The position numbers and the translations under genes are program-made. A DNA stretch of 64,000 nucleotides. Origin: an uncultured Flavobacteriaceae bacterium. Its GTDB lineage: Bacteria; Bacteroidota; Bacteroidia; Flavobacteriales; Flavobacteriaceae. A model generated the notes under the pieces. It saw nothing but the letters and a program-made list of their open reading frames with translations, did not search any database and was not told where the DNA came from. Positions 37,401-46,194 of this stretch are shown here, piece by piece; position 1 is the stretch's first letter; each line of letters begins with the position of its first letter. The stretch is from assembly GCA_905181615.1 (NCBI GenBank), contig CAJIYH010000003.1, positions 62,001-126,000 on the forward strand. Reading direction: 5' to 3'.

Positions 37401-40400
37401 TAAAGGCACCTCTATCTGGTAGTAATTATCTTTATAATCTGTTCCAAGACGAATAAAAGCAACCAAACGTTTATCGAACTCATCAAGGGTTCCTTCTCCT
37501 GGAAGTGGGTTTTGACCTTGAACAGATTCGGCGTGAAGGAACATTTTTAATTCCTTGTATTGCCTTAAGTCTACGTTAACGCTTTTATATATTCCTCTCG
37601 AATCCATGGGTTGTAAATCACAAACTCTAAATGATAAGGATTGCTCATTTTGTCTTACTACAGTATTGTTGTTGTTAATTTGCTCTCTTTGAATATCGGG
37701 AGGTAATACATAATTAACTGGAACCCTATTTTCATTTTCCAAAACATTCACCGTACTAATGTCTACGGTGGTATTTACATTTCCTAAAATGTTTTCATTT
37801 AAGGGTTGGTTATACCTTCTCCAGTCGCCACGAACTAAATCTAATGTTCCAAATCTGAATACTACTGGGGTTTCAAAATCACTCAAAACCATCCGCATAA
37901 AACGTATAGATCTTAAATCTTCTATGCCGTTAATGTTATCAAAATAGCTGTTAAAGCTGGTCCCTTGATAATAGCGCTTGTCAATAGGCACTTTGAACTG
38001 AATCCAACGAGAGGTCAGTTGTTGTCCGTTAGGAAGATCTATGGTAACATTTTCACGTACATCGGTTATGAAAGGATGATTTCCTACAGTCATGTCTTTA
38101 GAAATAGGAACTCTATATTCAAAATAACTGTTTATGGTGTTCATGGTTTGATCACGGTTGATGTCCTCTGTATCGGGTTCGGCTGTACTTCCGCGGTTGG
38201 TGTCCGAAAAAGCTATCGGTGAGTTTCCGTCCGTTCCATTGTAGTTTTTGTATCGGTTTACTATTCCTCCTGTTGCCTGAACAAAATACTCGTAATTATC
38301 TCCTGCCGGGTCTTCTAAAGGGCCATTTGGATATACCAAACGTTCTTCTTGGTCATTCAATCCATCAAATCCAACATCTTGAAGTAAACGATCTTCTTCG
38401 ACTGTATTGAACGTATAAAGTAAAGACTGTGCTGCAGGAGTTTTTCCCCAATTACTTTCTTGGGTTGAAGCTGTTTCTGTTCCAGGAAGCCCATTTTCAT
38501 ATTGCTTTCTTCCGTCCTGAAGAACGTCTTCAGAAATGTTACCTAAATGGAAAACCAAAGACCCTAAGTCTTGCACGGGAGTTTCTAACTCGGTAAAGGT
38601 ATCCAGCAGCCAGAACTCAATAAATTCTACATTAGACTGCTCAAAGTTGGTTGCATTAATCGATCGCATTATTCCTCCCCAGTTTTGATTGGAGTTGGAA
38701 ACAAAAGTATCTGTTTCTTGGTTGTTATACGGTCCTTTCTCTTCAGGGAAATAAGCTAGATCAAGTGTTGGTTGGAAGGTTGATTGACCTTGAACTAAAT
38801 CTTGTTCTGGGAAAATTTCATTAATAAAAATTCGGCGTGTTGTATTTAAAGAAATATCATCATTCCCAATTCCAGCCGGCCTTGATTGTGAAGTGTAAAA
38901 AATAGGATCTATACTGTACCAAGCTAACTTAGCTCGATTATATCCAGCTGACAAATCATCTATTTCGGCTTCAGAGCCTTCAAATCCTTCGGAAGGAACA
39001 CTCGACAGGTTCCATGCAAAAAATCCTTTAACATCTAAATTCGTTTGCGCACCTTCAAAGTCATCTAAATAGACATTTGTTTGTCCATTTAACTGGGTGT
39101 TTTTGGGATTACCCGCTATAAAAGTAGCTACTTCCCCACGAAATGATATTCGGGATGGGACTGTTGTTTCTATATTTGGCAACTTGTTTACTAAGCGGGT
39201 CAAGAAAGGAAGTTCTGTTGAGAAATTTGTGTTGATTCCAATCATGGTGTTATTGACTGGCTCCGTTCCGTAGTTTGCTTTTTGAGTTAATGGATTTTCA
39301 CTCAAATTGATCAATGTTCCGCCCAGCACAAAATTATTATTGAATTGGTGCAATATATCAACACCCGAGAAGCGTTTGTTTTGTTGCCCAAAAAAAGAAT
39401 TATTCTCCACCGATATCTGAATTGGAATATTAGAAGCTTGAAGTGCAGGGTCTATAATTTTGACTCGTCCTATTTGATAATTCACTGTATAATCAATACC
39501 CTCTCTTAAAACTCTCCCTCCTGCGGTTACACTTACGGAACCTCGAGGGACATTGAATGCACCAATTGCTATTCCTTCCCCACCTGCAGACTTATACCTT
39601 CCCTTAAGTTGATATTTGTTTTGTTCGGATGTTTCTAAAGCCGCTGCCTGAGTCAAGGCATACATGTCTCTAAAAACATATTTCTGTTGGTTAGCGTTGT
39701 ATGTTATTTCGCTGTCGTATAGCTCGTTTGAGGTGTCTGGATTGTCTAAGAGTTTAAAAAGGTTTTCACCAAATGGTTCGACCGTTGGGAAAATAATTCT
39801 TCCATATTGAGGGTCGACCGTTATTCCAGGGACAAAATCAAAAAAACCATCCCCTTCTGGTTCAGGATCATTATATAAATTAAGCCGGTCTAGATTTAAA
39901 GTCCGCAATAAAATTTGATTTTCTAAAGAAGCAGGCCAAATGGAAGAATCCACCGGAGCTAAATAATTAATTGGTGAGGGGTCAGAATATAAAATATTCA
40001 ATCTGAAATCTTCTTGCTCTAATTGAAATGCACCTGTGTTGTAGATGTTTTTCATCATCAAATCCCAAACGGGCTGACGCACATCAGTAATGGTACTTTT
40101 TAATAGTTTAACAACTAAGTTGTTTGTTACGATTATCTGAGATTGACCTGAAGTATTACTATCAATTATAGAAGTGCCTTCAATACCTCCGTTAGCAAAT
40201 TCTCCTACTTGATAAACATTTCCTTGAAATGTAAACTGAAAAGCTACCCCCAAAATTTCATCATTACTTAAGCGCTGATTTAAAGAAATATATCCCAACT
40301 GTGGATTTAAGCTATATTCTGTTGGTTGTAATTTTCTTGCACTTTCTAATACAGCATAATCAAACCCTTCCCGAACCCTTCCATTCAAAGCTCCAAAACC

Positions 40401-41843
40401 ATTCGGAACTGTAGCCACATCACGAATAGCATCTGAGATAAAGGATGCTCCTGAATTAGGGTTTGGGTCTAATTTATTAGCTTCATTTGTCGGAATTCCT
40501 CTTGGAGTCGGTGGGTTAAAAAAAGAAGCATTTAGTTCATCTGCTCTCGTGTTATCAGGATCTGACTCTCCTAAATCTTGAAGTGCAATGATATTTCTAA
40601 TGTTGTTCGTCTGTGACTGGCGGTTGGTTACCCATACCTCAACCCGTGTAATTTGAATTGGAGAATTGATGTAAGGATATGTTTTTAAAAAACCGTTATA
40701 ATTGTCTCTGAAATAATGTGCTAAAAAGAAATGGCGGTCAGCTTCATAATCAAGAGCAAATAAAGAAAACTCTTGAAGCTTCCCCCCCCCTTGAGCTGTT
40801 ACTGATTGGGCTTGCGAACGTTGTTCGGCAAAAACACCTGTAATGTTGGTTCTTCCAAATTTAACCTCAGCCTTAACCCCCATAAGACTTTGAGCTCCTG
40901 AAATAAGAGTGCTGTTAAGTGGCATGCTGACATTTCCTATGTCTATATTTTGGAGGATGGCATCTTCCGATGCTGGCTTATTTAGAAAATCATTGATTTT
41001 GTTTTGATATTCCCCTGCTTTATTTTGAACAGAAGCTACTTTACTTTCTACAGATGAAATTTTATCATTAATTTTTGAGGCAAACCCAGAGACTTTGTCA
41101 ATTGCATTATTTGCTTTTCCTTCTAATTCATTTATCTTGTTTGAAACGGAAGTTGGCAAATAGTCTTTAAGTTCATTGATCTTGGGCGGGTTGAATTCTA
41201 ATTTAACTAGGTTTTGAAAATCAAAGGTAGATTCGGTATCATAGTTAGCCGTTATTTGAAGTCGTTCTCCAATTTTACCTAATAAGCTCAAGCTGATTCG
41301 TTGATCAAAATCAAAACCAAAATTTCTCCTGTTTCGTGGAGAAAAAGAAGGGTTATCTGTTTTTTGATAGCGAGCCCCTAAATCAATTCCTATAGAACCC
41401 TGAGGAGTTACGTCTATTTCGTTTCCACCAAAAATAGAAGTGAAAAATTTAGAATTTACATATAGTTCTGGTAAAAGGTCTTTTTGAGCTGCATCTTGAA
41501 TGCTTCCTTTTTTCTGAGAAATTGCAGTTACTTTATCTTTAAAATACGAATTCATTTGCTCCTTGAGAAACAAGCGTTGGTATTCTTCTGGAGAAAGAAC
41601 TAAAGGGGTATTTAATGGGTAATTTCCGCCTGACTGAACGTATACATAAAGATCTAATACTGTATCGTAAACATAATGATCTAGGGGGGTGTTTTTTTTG
41701 GGGAATGAAATAGTACCCAACTCATATGAAGAGTCGGTATTGTCTTGGCCATATAAAGAAGCATTAAAGGTGAGTCCAATAAAAAGGATTACAATTAAGC
41801 TATGGCTAAGAGTATTAAAATAAGTACTCTTTGTTCTAACCAA
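34425..41843 (-). CDS. sprA: SprA (Sov): type IX secretion outer membrane translocon
   Basis: A 2472-residue outer membrane protein, the giant beta-barrel through which the type IX system exports adhesins and enzymes; it is also needed for gliding in many flavobacteria. Recognisable parts are the signal region (to about 32), NRRNFGFDFDQRISLSLLG, VGNVSMPLNSTLISGAQSL and the C-terminal strand SIRSGISIRYNFGN. Two repeats of the SprA N-terminal-type domain are expected in the family. A 70-residue coiled-coil-like insert (about 221-290) interrupts the first conserved block. Three glycines (352-354) are encoded by nine consecutive G bases (complement of 40782-40790). It lies 7 bases after ruvA and is intact. 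Confidence 0.97.
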   Translation of the reverse strand: MVRTKSTYFNTLSHSLIVILFIGLTFNASLYGQDNTDSSYELGTISFPKKNTPLDHYVYDTVLDLYVYVQSGGNYPLNTPLVLSPEEYQRLFLKEQMNSYFKDKVTAISQKKGSIQDAAQKDLLPELYVNSKFFTSIFGGNEIDVTPQGSIGIDLGARYQKTDNPSFSPRNRRNFGFDFDQRISLSLLGKIGERLQITANYDTESTFDFQNLVKLEFNPPKINELKDYLPTSVSNKINELEGKANNAIDKVSGFASKINDKISSVESKVASVQNKAGEYQNKINDFLNKPASEDAILQNIDIGNVSMPLNSTLISGAQSLMGVKAEVKFGRTNITGVFAEQRSQAQSVTAQGGGKLQEFSLFALDYEADRHFFLAHYFRDNYNGFLKTYPYINSPIQITRVEVWVTNRQSQTNNIRNIIALQDLGESDPDNTRADELNASFFNPPTPRGIPTNEANKLDPNPNSGASFISDAIRDVATVPNGFGALNGRVREGFDYAVLESARKLQPTEYSLNPQLGYISLNQRLSNDEILGVAFQFTFQGNVYQVGEFANGGIEGTSIIDSNTSGQSQIIVTNNLVVKLLKSTITDVRQPVWDLMMKNIYNTGAFQLEQEDFRLNILYSDPSPINYLAPVDSSIWPASLENQILLRTLNLDRLNLYNDPEPEGDGFFDFVPGITVDPQYGRIIFPTVEPFGENLFKLLDNPDTSNELYDSEITYNANQQKYVFRDMYALTQAAALETSEQNKYQLKGRYKSAGGEGIAIGAFNVPRGSVSVTAGGRVLREGIDYTVNYQIGRVKIIDPALQASNIPIQISVENNSFFGQQNKRFSGVDILHQFNNNFVLGGTLINLSENPLTQKANYGTEPVNNTMIGINTNFSTELPFLTRLVNKLPNIETTVPSRISFRGEVATFIAGNPKNTQLNGQTNVYLDDFEGAQTNLDVKGFFAWNLSSVPSEGFEGSEAEIDDLSAGYNRAKLAWYSIDPIFYTSQSRPAGIGNDDISLNTTRRIFINEIFPEQDLVQGQSTFQPTLDLAYFPEEKGPYNNQETDTFVSNSNQNWGGIMRSINATNFEQSNVEFIEFWLLDTFTELETPVQDLGSLVFHLGNISEDVLQDGRKQYENGLPGTETASTQESNWGKTPAAQSLLYTFNTVEEDRLLQDVGFDGLNDQEERLVYPNGPLEDPAGDNYEYFVQATGGIVNRYKNYNGTDGNSPIAFSDTNRGSTAEPDTEDINRDQTMNTINSYFEYRVPISKDMTVGNHPFITDVRENVTIDLPNGQQLTSRWIQFKVPIDKRYYQGTSFNSYFDNINGIEDLRSIRFMRMVLSDFETPVVFRFGTLDLVRGDWRRYNQPLNENILGNVNTTVDISTVNVLENENRVPVNYVLPPDIQREQINNNNTVVRQNEQSLSFRVCDLQPMDSRGIYKSVNVDLRQYKELKMFLHAESVQGQNPLPGEGTLDEFDKRLVAFIRLGTDYKDNYYQIEVPLKPSSFMEGASNKLSAQEVWQPDFNSIDVPIEFLSKLKAASIGKISNGAIYYDEDLNIIDEFTPISSLPGLKRYKFSVIGNPSLGSIKTMMIGVKNPSQAIGDVLCGEVWFNELRIAGIDSQGGWAAIGSLDANLADFATISASGRMSTIGFGSIEQSPNERSREDLTQFDFVTNVNVGQLLPKKWGVQIPLNYNVGATQITPEYDPFYQDLLLKDRIATATTQSQKDTIRNQAIDYTERKSISLIGVRKNGSGAKPHFYNVENFDFSYAYNEFSHHDYEIQSQSNKTVALSANYNYGFSPLEINPFKKIKALNKKKYWQWLREVNFNLMPNNIAISSNINRLFNSQQFREVYSQEIDASQQLALPDLQQRNFLFDWTYSINHNLSRSLKMNFTASSNNIVRNYYQENNQGASMVDKSRDIWDGLWDIGDPNRHFQSLTLNYKLPLKYIPFLSFIDANYSYTGDFSWQRGSNALADVQDIDGNVLGIVNTVQNANTQTLNGSISMSKIYRLFGIQNREQKLRKILTSKNTLTPVEETKKVPKKKKRMLRSIADVLSVMKRIQFTYTENNGKVLPGYLPSLGFGGTLQPTPGFTFGSQADVRYEAARNGWLTDFPDFNQQFTKIHNNQLKVSGQFDFGKGLLIDFTAERNFSENLSENFSVINGSYVPLNPNTYGNFGISTLLIKTAFNASSGSYNPNFEKFREHRLVVAQRLAIAAGIPATDVDEEGFPRGFGRTSQTVIIPSFLAAYSGTSAERISLEPIKKTPLPNWNLKYTGLMDIKSLKKIFNRFSLTHAYRSSYTINNFQSNLDFDPAIPNQLDDGGNFIPATLFSNLNLVEQFNPLLRVDLELKNSFKFLAELKTDRALSLSLDNNLLTESRGQEYIVGMGYRIKDLRIRTRVGGKRTTLSGDLNIKADLSYRNNITVLRNLEIDNNQVTAGQTLWSIKLTADYALSKNLTSQFFYDHNFSEFAISSAFPQTSIRSGISIRYNFGN

Positions 41844-41850
41844 AAGGTTT

Positions 41851-42432
41851 TTACAATTTGTTCAAAGCTATTTTGATAACCTCCTCTATGGAGCTATCTG
41901 GGGTGCTTTGAAGTATGTTATCAATTACTTTTTCAGACTGTCTTCTTGGGTAACCAAGGACTTCTAATGCTGATAACGCTTCTTCTTTAGTTCTATTGCT
42001 TTGAAGTATAGGAATTTCATCATTTCCTTCTATTTTTTGGACCTTATCTTTTAACTCAATCAAAACGCGTTGAGCAGTCTTAAGTCCGATGCCTTTAACG
42101 GCTTTAATTGCTGCTAGGTTTTCAGTTAAAATTGCGTGTTGAATTTCGATGGGTGACATTGATGAAAGCATGGTTCGAGCAATACTTGCTCCAATTCCTG
42201 AAATGGATATTAAAAGTCTAAATACAGTTCGCTCTATAGGCTGAAAAAAACCAAATAAGGTGTGTGAGTCTTCTTTAATCTGAAGGTGAGTAAATAATTT
42301 AATAGCCTCATCGTCTCCTAACTGTCCATAGGTGTGTAACGATATGTTGACCATGTATCCCAATCCATTACAGTCAATTATTACATGAGTAGGGTATTTT
42401 TCGATGAGTTTTCCTTTAATCTGTGCAATCAT
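41851..42432 (-). CDS. ruvA: Holliday junction DNA helicase subunit RuvA
   Basis: A 193-residue protein that binds four-way junctions and loads RuvB. N-terminal OB domain (MIAQIKGKLIEKYPTHVIID), two helix-hairpin-helix motifs (ISGIGASIARTML and VKGIGLKTAQRVLIEL), and a C-terminal domain (EEALSALEVLGYPRRQSEKV) that contacts RuvB. It overlaps maeB by 4 bases. Confidence 0.97.
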   Translation of the reverse strand: MIAQIKGKLIEKYPTHVIIDCNGLGYMVNISLHTYGQLGDDEAIKLFTHLQIKEDSHTLFGFFQPIERTVFRLLISISGIGASIARTMLSSMSPIEIQHAILTENLAAIKAVKGIGLKTAQRVLIELKDKVQKIEGNDEIPILQSNRTKEEALSALEVLGYPRRQSEKVIDNILQSTPDSSIEEVIKIALNKL

Positions 42433-44702
42433 TTTTTCTGTTTTTGTTGCGCATCAATTACAGCCACTGAAGCCATATTAACTATTTCTTCTACACTAGC
42501 GCCTAGTTGTAAAACGTGGATTGGTTCTTTTAATCCTAATAAAATTGGACCAACAGATTCGTTTTTATTCAATTCTTTCATCAACTTGTAGGTAATATTA
42601 GCAGATTCTAAGTTTGGAAAAATTAATGTGTTGACGTTCTTTTTGGCAATTTCAGAAAAAGGGAATTTTTCTTGCAACATATCCCGATTTAAAGCAAAAT
42701 CTGACTGTAGAGGTCCGTCAACAACTAATTCAGGATAGTATCGGTGTAAATAAGCTACAGCTTCACTTACCTTTCCTGCGTTTGGATGTTTAGAGGATCC
42801 AAAGTTTGTATAAGAAAGCATGGCAACCACAGGCTTATGTCCAAACATCTCGACTATTTGAGAGGTCATGTGAGCAATTTTTGCCAATTCTTTAGCAGAA
42901 GGATCAATATTAATTGAGGTGTCCGATAAGAAAATAGGTCCTCGGTCGGTCAGCATCATGTTGGTAGCTGCTATTTTAGATATTCCTTTATCTTTTCCTA
43001 CAACGTCAAGAACAGGTCTTATTACAGAAGCATAATTTCGAGAATATCCCGATAACATAGCGTCTGCATCTCCGTTTTTAACCATCATTGATGCAAAATA
43101 ATTCCGCTCGCGCATCATTGATTCTGCTTCATATAGCGTTACACCTTTGCGTTTTTGTTCTTCCCAAAAAATAGTTGCATACTTGTTTTTTATTTTAACA
43201 TGTTCATCACTCTTAGGGTCAATAATAAGAACTTTTTCTGAAAAGTTAATAGACTCCATAAGGTCAGAAATTATCTCTTTTCTACCTAGTAAAATCGGTA
43301 CTCCTATTCCTTCTTCTAGAACAATTTGAGCCGCTTTAAGCACATCCAATTGATCCGCTTCTGCAAAAACAACTTTTTTAGGTGCAGACCTTGCTCGATC
43401 GTGAATGAGACGAATCATTTTTTGGTCTCTGCCTATTAGCCCCGCCAACTGCTCTCTGTATTTTTCCCAATCTTCTATCGGCTCTTTTGCTACTCCCGAT
43501 TCTATTGCTGCTTTTGCAACTGCAATTGGCACTTCTTCTATTAGACGTGGATCAAAAGGTTTTGGAATAATATATTCTCTACCAAAGGATAAGTTGGTTT
43601 CCTGATATGCTATGTTAACCTGTTCTGGGACTGGCTTTTTAGTTAGTTCAGCTAATGCTTTGACCGCAGCCATCTTCATAGCCTCGTTAATCTTAGTTGC
43701 TCGAACATCGAGAGCTCCTCTAAAAATAAAAGGAAATCCTAGAACATTATTTACCTGATTTGGATGATCTGAACGCCCAGTTGCCATTATGATGTCATCA
43801 CGAACGGAACAGGCTAAATTATACTCTATTTCGGGGTCAGGGTTCGCCATTGCAAAAACAATAGGATTTGCATTCATAGAAAGTAACATGGCTTCATTTA
43901 CAATATTTGCCATAGACAAACCAATGAATACATCTGCTTGAACCATTGCTTCATCGAGTGTGTGTAAATCAAGTTCTGTTGCAAATTCTAGCTTTTCAGA
44001 ATTTAGGCTGTCTCGATCCTTTCGGATAACCCCTTTACTGTCTGTCATTACAATATTTTTGTCACGGGCTCCAAAGGCTTTGTATAATCGAGTACATGAA
44101 ACTGCTGCGGCTCCTGCTCCAGAGATTACAATGCGGACATCTTCAATCTTCTTCTCTGCTAGTTCCAGTGCATTTAACAAAGCTGCACAAGAAATAATAG
44201 CTGTACCGTGTTGATCATCATGCATTACTGGAATCTCCAGCTCTTCTTTTAAACGACGTTCAATTTCGAAGGCCTCAGGAGCTTTAATGTCCTCTAGGTT
44301 TATTCCTCCGAAAGTAGGGGCTATAGCTTTTACAGCTTCTATGAATTTTTCTGGATCTTTTGCATCTACTTCAATATCAAACACGTCTATTCCTGCAAAA
44401 ATCTTGAATAACAAACCTTTTCCTTCCATTACCGGCTTAGAAGCTTCTGGACCAATATTACCTAGGCCTAAAACTGCAGTTCCATTAGATATAACTGCAA
44501 CTAAATTTCCTTTGTTTGTGTATTTATAAACATCGTCAGGTTTTTTTTCGATCTCAAGACAAGGAACTGCTACCCCTGGAGAATAGGCTAGAGCCAAATC
44601 TCGTTGTGTGTTATAACTTTTTGTAGGCACTACTTCAATCTTACCGGGTCTAGGCTTGGCATGATATACTAATGCTTCTCTTCTTTTGCGTTCTTTGCTC
44701 AT
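42429..44702 (-). CDS. maeB: NADP-dependent malic enzyme with phosphotransacetylase-like domain
   Basis: A 757-residue enzyme: malic enzyme domains (1-about 425; YSPGVAVPCLEIEKKPDDVY, VMHDDQHGTAIISCAALLN, NAD(P) loop VISGAGAAAVSCTRL) followed by a phosphate acetyl/butyryl-transferase-like domain (about 430-757; LSYTNFGSSKHPNAGKV). It decarboxylates malate to pyruvate; the C-terminal domain is thought to bind acetyl-CoA as a regulator. First gene of the maeB-ruvA-sprA-gcvH-vanZ-tonB run. Confidence 0.96.
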   Translation of the reverse strand: MSKERKRREALVYHAKPRPGKIEVVPTKSYNTQRDLALAYSPGVAVPCLEIEKKPDDVYKYTNKGNLVAVISNGTAVLGLGNIGPEASKPVMEGKGLLFKIFAGIDVFDIEVDAKDPEKFIEAVKAIAPTFGGINLEDIKAPEAFEIERRLKEELEIPVMHDDQHGTAIISCAALLNALELAEKKIEDVRIVISGAGAAAVSCTRLYKAFGARDKNIVMTDSKGVIRKDRDSLNSEKLEFATELDLHTLDEAMVQADVFIGLSMANIVNEAMLLSMNANPIVFAMANPDPEIEYNLACSVRDDIIMATGRSDHPNQVNNVLGFPFIFRGALDVRATKINEAMKMAAVKALAELTKKPVPEQVNIAYQETNLSFGREYIIPKPFDPRLIEEVPIAVAKAAIESGVAKEPIEDWEKYREQLAGLIGRDQKMIRLIHDRARSAPKKVVFAEADQLDVLKAAQIVLEEGIGVPILLGRKEIISDLMESINFSEKVLIIDPKSDEHVKIKNKYATIFWEEQKRKGVTLYEAESMMRERNYFASMMVKNGDADAMLSGYSRNYASVIRPVLDVVGKDKGISKIAATNMMLTDRGPIFLSDTSINIDPSAKELAKIAHMTSQIVEMFGHKPVVAMLSYTNFGSSKHPNAGKVSEAVAYLHRYYPELVVDGPLQSDFALNRDMLQEKFPFSEIAKKNVNTLIFPNLESANITYKLMKELNKNESVGPILLGLKEPIHVLQLGASVEEIVNMASVAVIDAQQKQKK

Positions 44703-44720
44703 AATTTAGGTATCGAATAA

Positions 44721-44728
44721 CAAATGTA
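44721..44728 (-). promoter_or_regulatory. Candidate -7 promoter element TACATTTG upstream of maeB
   Basis: The complement reads TACATTTG, an exact TAnnTTTG match 18 bases before the maeB ATG, downstream of the terminator of the preceding MFS gene. Confidence 0.5.
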
Positions 44729-44773
44729 GCAAGACTGGGTGATTAATGAATGTCTAAAAGGAAAATATTAGCC

Positions 44774-44802
44774 AAAAAAAGAGCACCTAAGTACTCTTTT
44801 TT
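44774..44802 (-). terminator. Rho-independent terminator after the MFS gene
   Basis: On the minus strand AAAAGAGTAC pairs with GTGCTCTTTT (one G-T wobble) around a four-base loop and continues into T residues. It lies 20 bases past the MFS stop and closes the SusCD/FG-GAP/haloperoxidase/MFS run. Confidence 0.85.
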
Positions 44803-44823
44803 ATATGTTTATTTAAATTTATT

Positions 44824-46191
44824 TTAAGCGACTTGTTCTTCAGCCTCTTTTACAAAAAGGGAGAAAAATCCAGCAATTGCAAGACAAGCACCAGCCAATC
44901 GAATTACATTAATAGGATTGCTACCTAGAAGATCATAAACAAAATATTGCATTGAGAAAATCTGAATGATCATTGGAATTACAATGAACATGTTGAATAT
45001 TCCCATATAAACACCCATTTTATCACTTGGGATAGACGTGGCTAACATTTGGTATGGCATTGCCATCATCGATGCCCAGGTAATCCCCAATCCAAACGAA
45101 AATAAGTAAATTTGAGAAACAGCAATTCCACTACCAAGTGGTATGGTAAATAGAATGTCTGTATCGTTTAAATACGGCATGGCCATCAACCCAATCCCTC
45201 CTAGAAGAAGACTCAAGAAATGTAGGTTCTTTGCGCCCAACTTTCTTGCAATAGGAATCATTGGAAAAGCGATTAAAACACAAATAATGTTATAGGTACC
45301 GTTTAAATTTCCTGTTAAGAGTTGAGCTTGATTGAAAAACTCTGTACTCTCGTCTAAGGTGAAAAAAAGTGATAGCGATAAAGCAGAGGTTAGATATTGC
45401 CAGTAACAAAACATAGCGTACCAAGAGAAAAACATTACCGGTATGAGCTGTCTCATTGTTTTAGGCATTTTTACAAAAGAGGCTTTGATGTCGTTTAACG
45501 ATCTTAAAAAAGCGTTCCCTTTAGCTTTGTTGGCTTTTATAACTGCCAATTCCTCTTCAGTTGGTGGGTATTCAGATGTTGTTAATACAGTAACTAAAAT
45601 AGTCCCTATAGAGGCTATTGCTCCAATAGCAAATGCCCAATAGGTAGAAACTGGAATTCCGTTATCCATTTTGTCGCTTAAAGCTAGAATTCCAAAAGAA
45701 ACTAAAATAGCAGGAGTGAAGTTCGACATAACGCTTCCCAGCCCAGTAAAGAAGCTTTGCATTAAAAACCCTATTGAATACTGTTTTTTTGGAAGTTTAT
45801 CCGAAACAAATGCTCGATACGGTTCTAGAGCTACGTTATTGGCAGCATCTAAAATCCAAAGTAAACTTGCCGCCATCCAGATAGAACTTGAATAAGGCAT
45901 TACAACTAGAGCTACACTGGCTAATAAAGCTCCAATTAAAAAAAATGGTTTTCTTCTTCCAAGTTTTGGAGACCAAGTACCATCACTTATTGCACCAATA
46001 ATGGGTTGAACCAATAATCCTGTTACAGGGCCTGCAAGCCAAAGCATGGGTAACTCAGATTCATTTGCTCCGAGGTACTTGTAAATAGCACTCATGTTAC
46101 TTTGCTGCAATCCAAAACTAAATTGAACTCCAAAGAATCCGAAGTTCATGGTGAGAATTTGCCAAAAAGAAAGTTGTTTTTTTTGCATCAT
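44824..46191 (-). CDS. MFS transporter, SLC45/sugar:cation symporter-like
   Basis: A 455-residue inner membrane transporter with twelve predicted helices. MNFGFFGVQFSFGLQQSNMS, the loop between helices 2 and 3 with Asp70 and LGRRKPFF, and VGIAWASMMAMPYQML-like sequence (GITWASMMAMPYQML) resemble SLC45 and sucrose/maltose transporters of Bacteroidota sugar loci. Two ATG codons in tandem (46191, 46188) can serve as start. It is the last gene of the SusCD operon, 3 bases after the haloperoxidase, so it likely takes the product of that system into the cytoplasm. The substrate is inferred, not shown. Confidence 0.88.
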   Translation of the reverse strand: MMQKKQLSFWQILTMNFGFFGVQFSFGLQQSNMSAIYKYLGANESELPMLWLAGPVTGLLVQPIIGAISDGTWSPKLGRRKPFFLIGALLASVALVVMPYSSSIWMAASLLWILDAANNVALEPYRAFVSDKLPKKQYSIGFLMQSFFTGLGSVMSNFTPAILVSFGILALSDKMDNGIPVSTYWAFAIGAIASIGTILVTVLTTSEYPPTEEELAVIKANKAKGNAFLRSLNDIKASFVKMPKTMRQLIPVMFFSWYAMFCYWQYLTSALSLSLFFTLDESTEFFNQAQLLTGNLNGTYNIICVLIAFPMIPIARKLGAKNLHFLSLLLGGIGLMAMPYLNDTDILFTIPLGSGIAVSQIYLFSFGLGITWASMMAMPYQMLATSIPSDKMGVYMGIFNMFIVIPMIIQIFSMQYFVYDLLGSNPINVIRLAGACLAIAGFFSLFVKEAEEQVA

Positions 46192-46194
46192 AAT

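Noticed and set aside
43405-44529. Plus-strand frames opposite maeB
   Set aside because: Low-complexity Ser/Ala-rich translations typical of antisense shadows of a conserved enzyme gene.
46192-46194. Possible separate promoter between the haloperoxidase-family gene and the MFS gene
   Set aside because: Only three bases separate the two genes, so the MFS gene is treated as part of the same operon.
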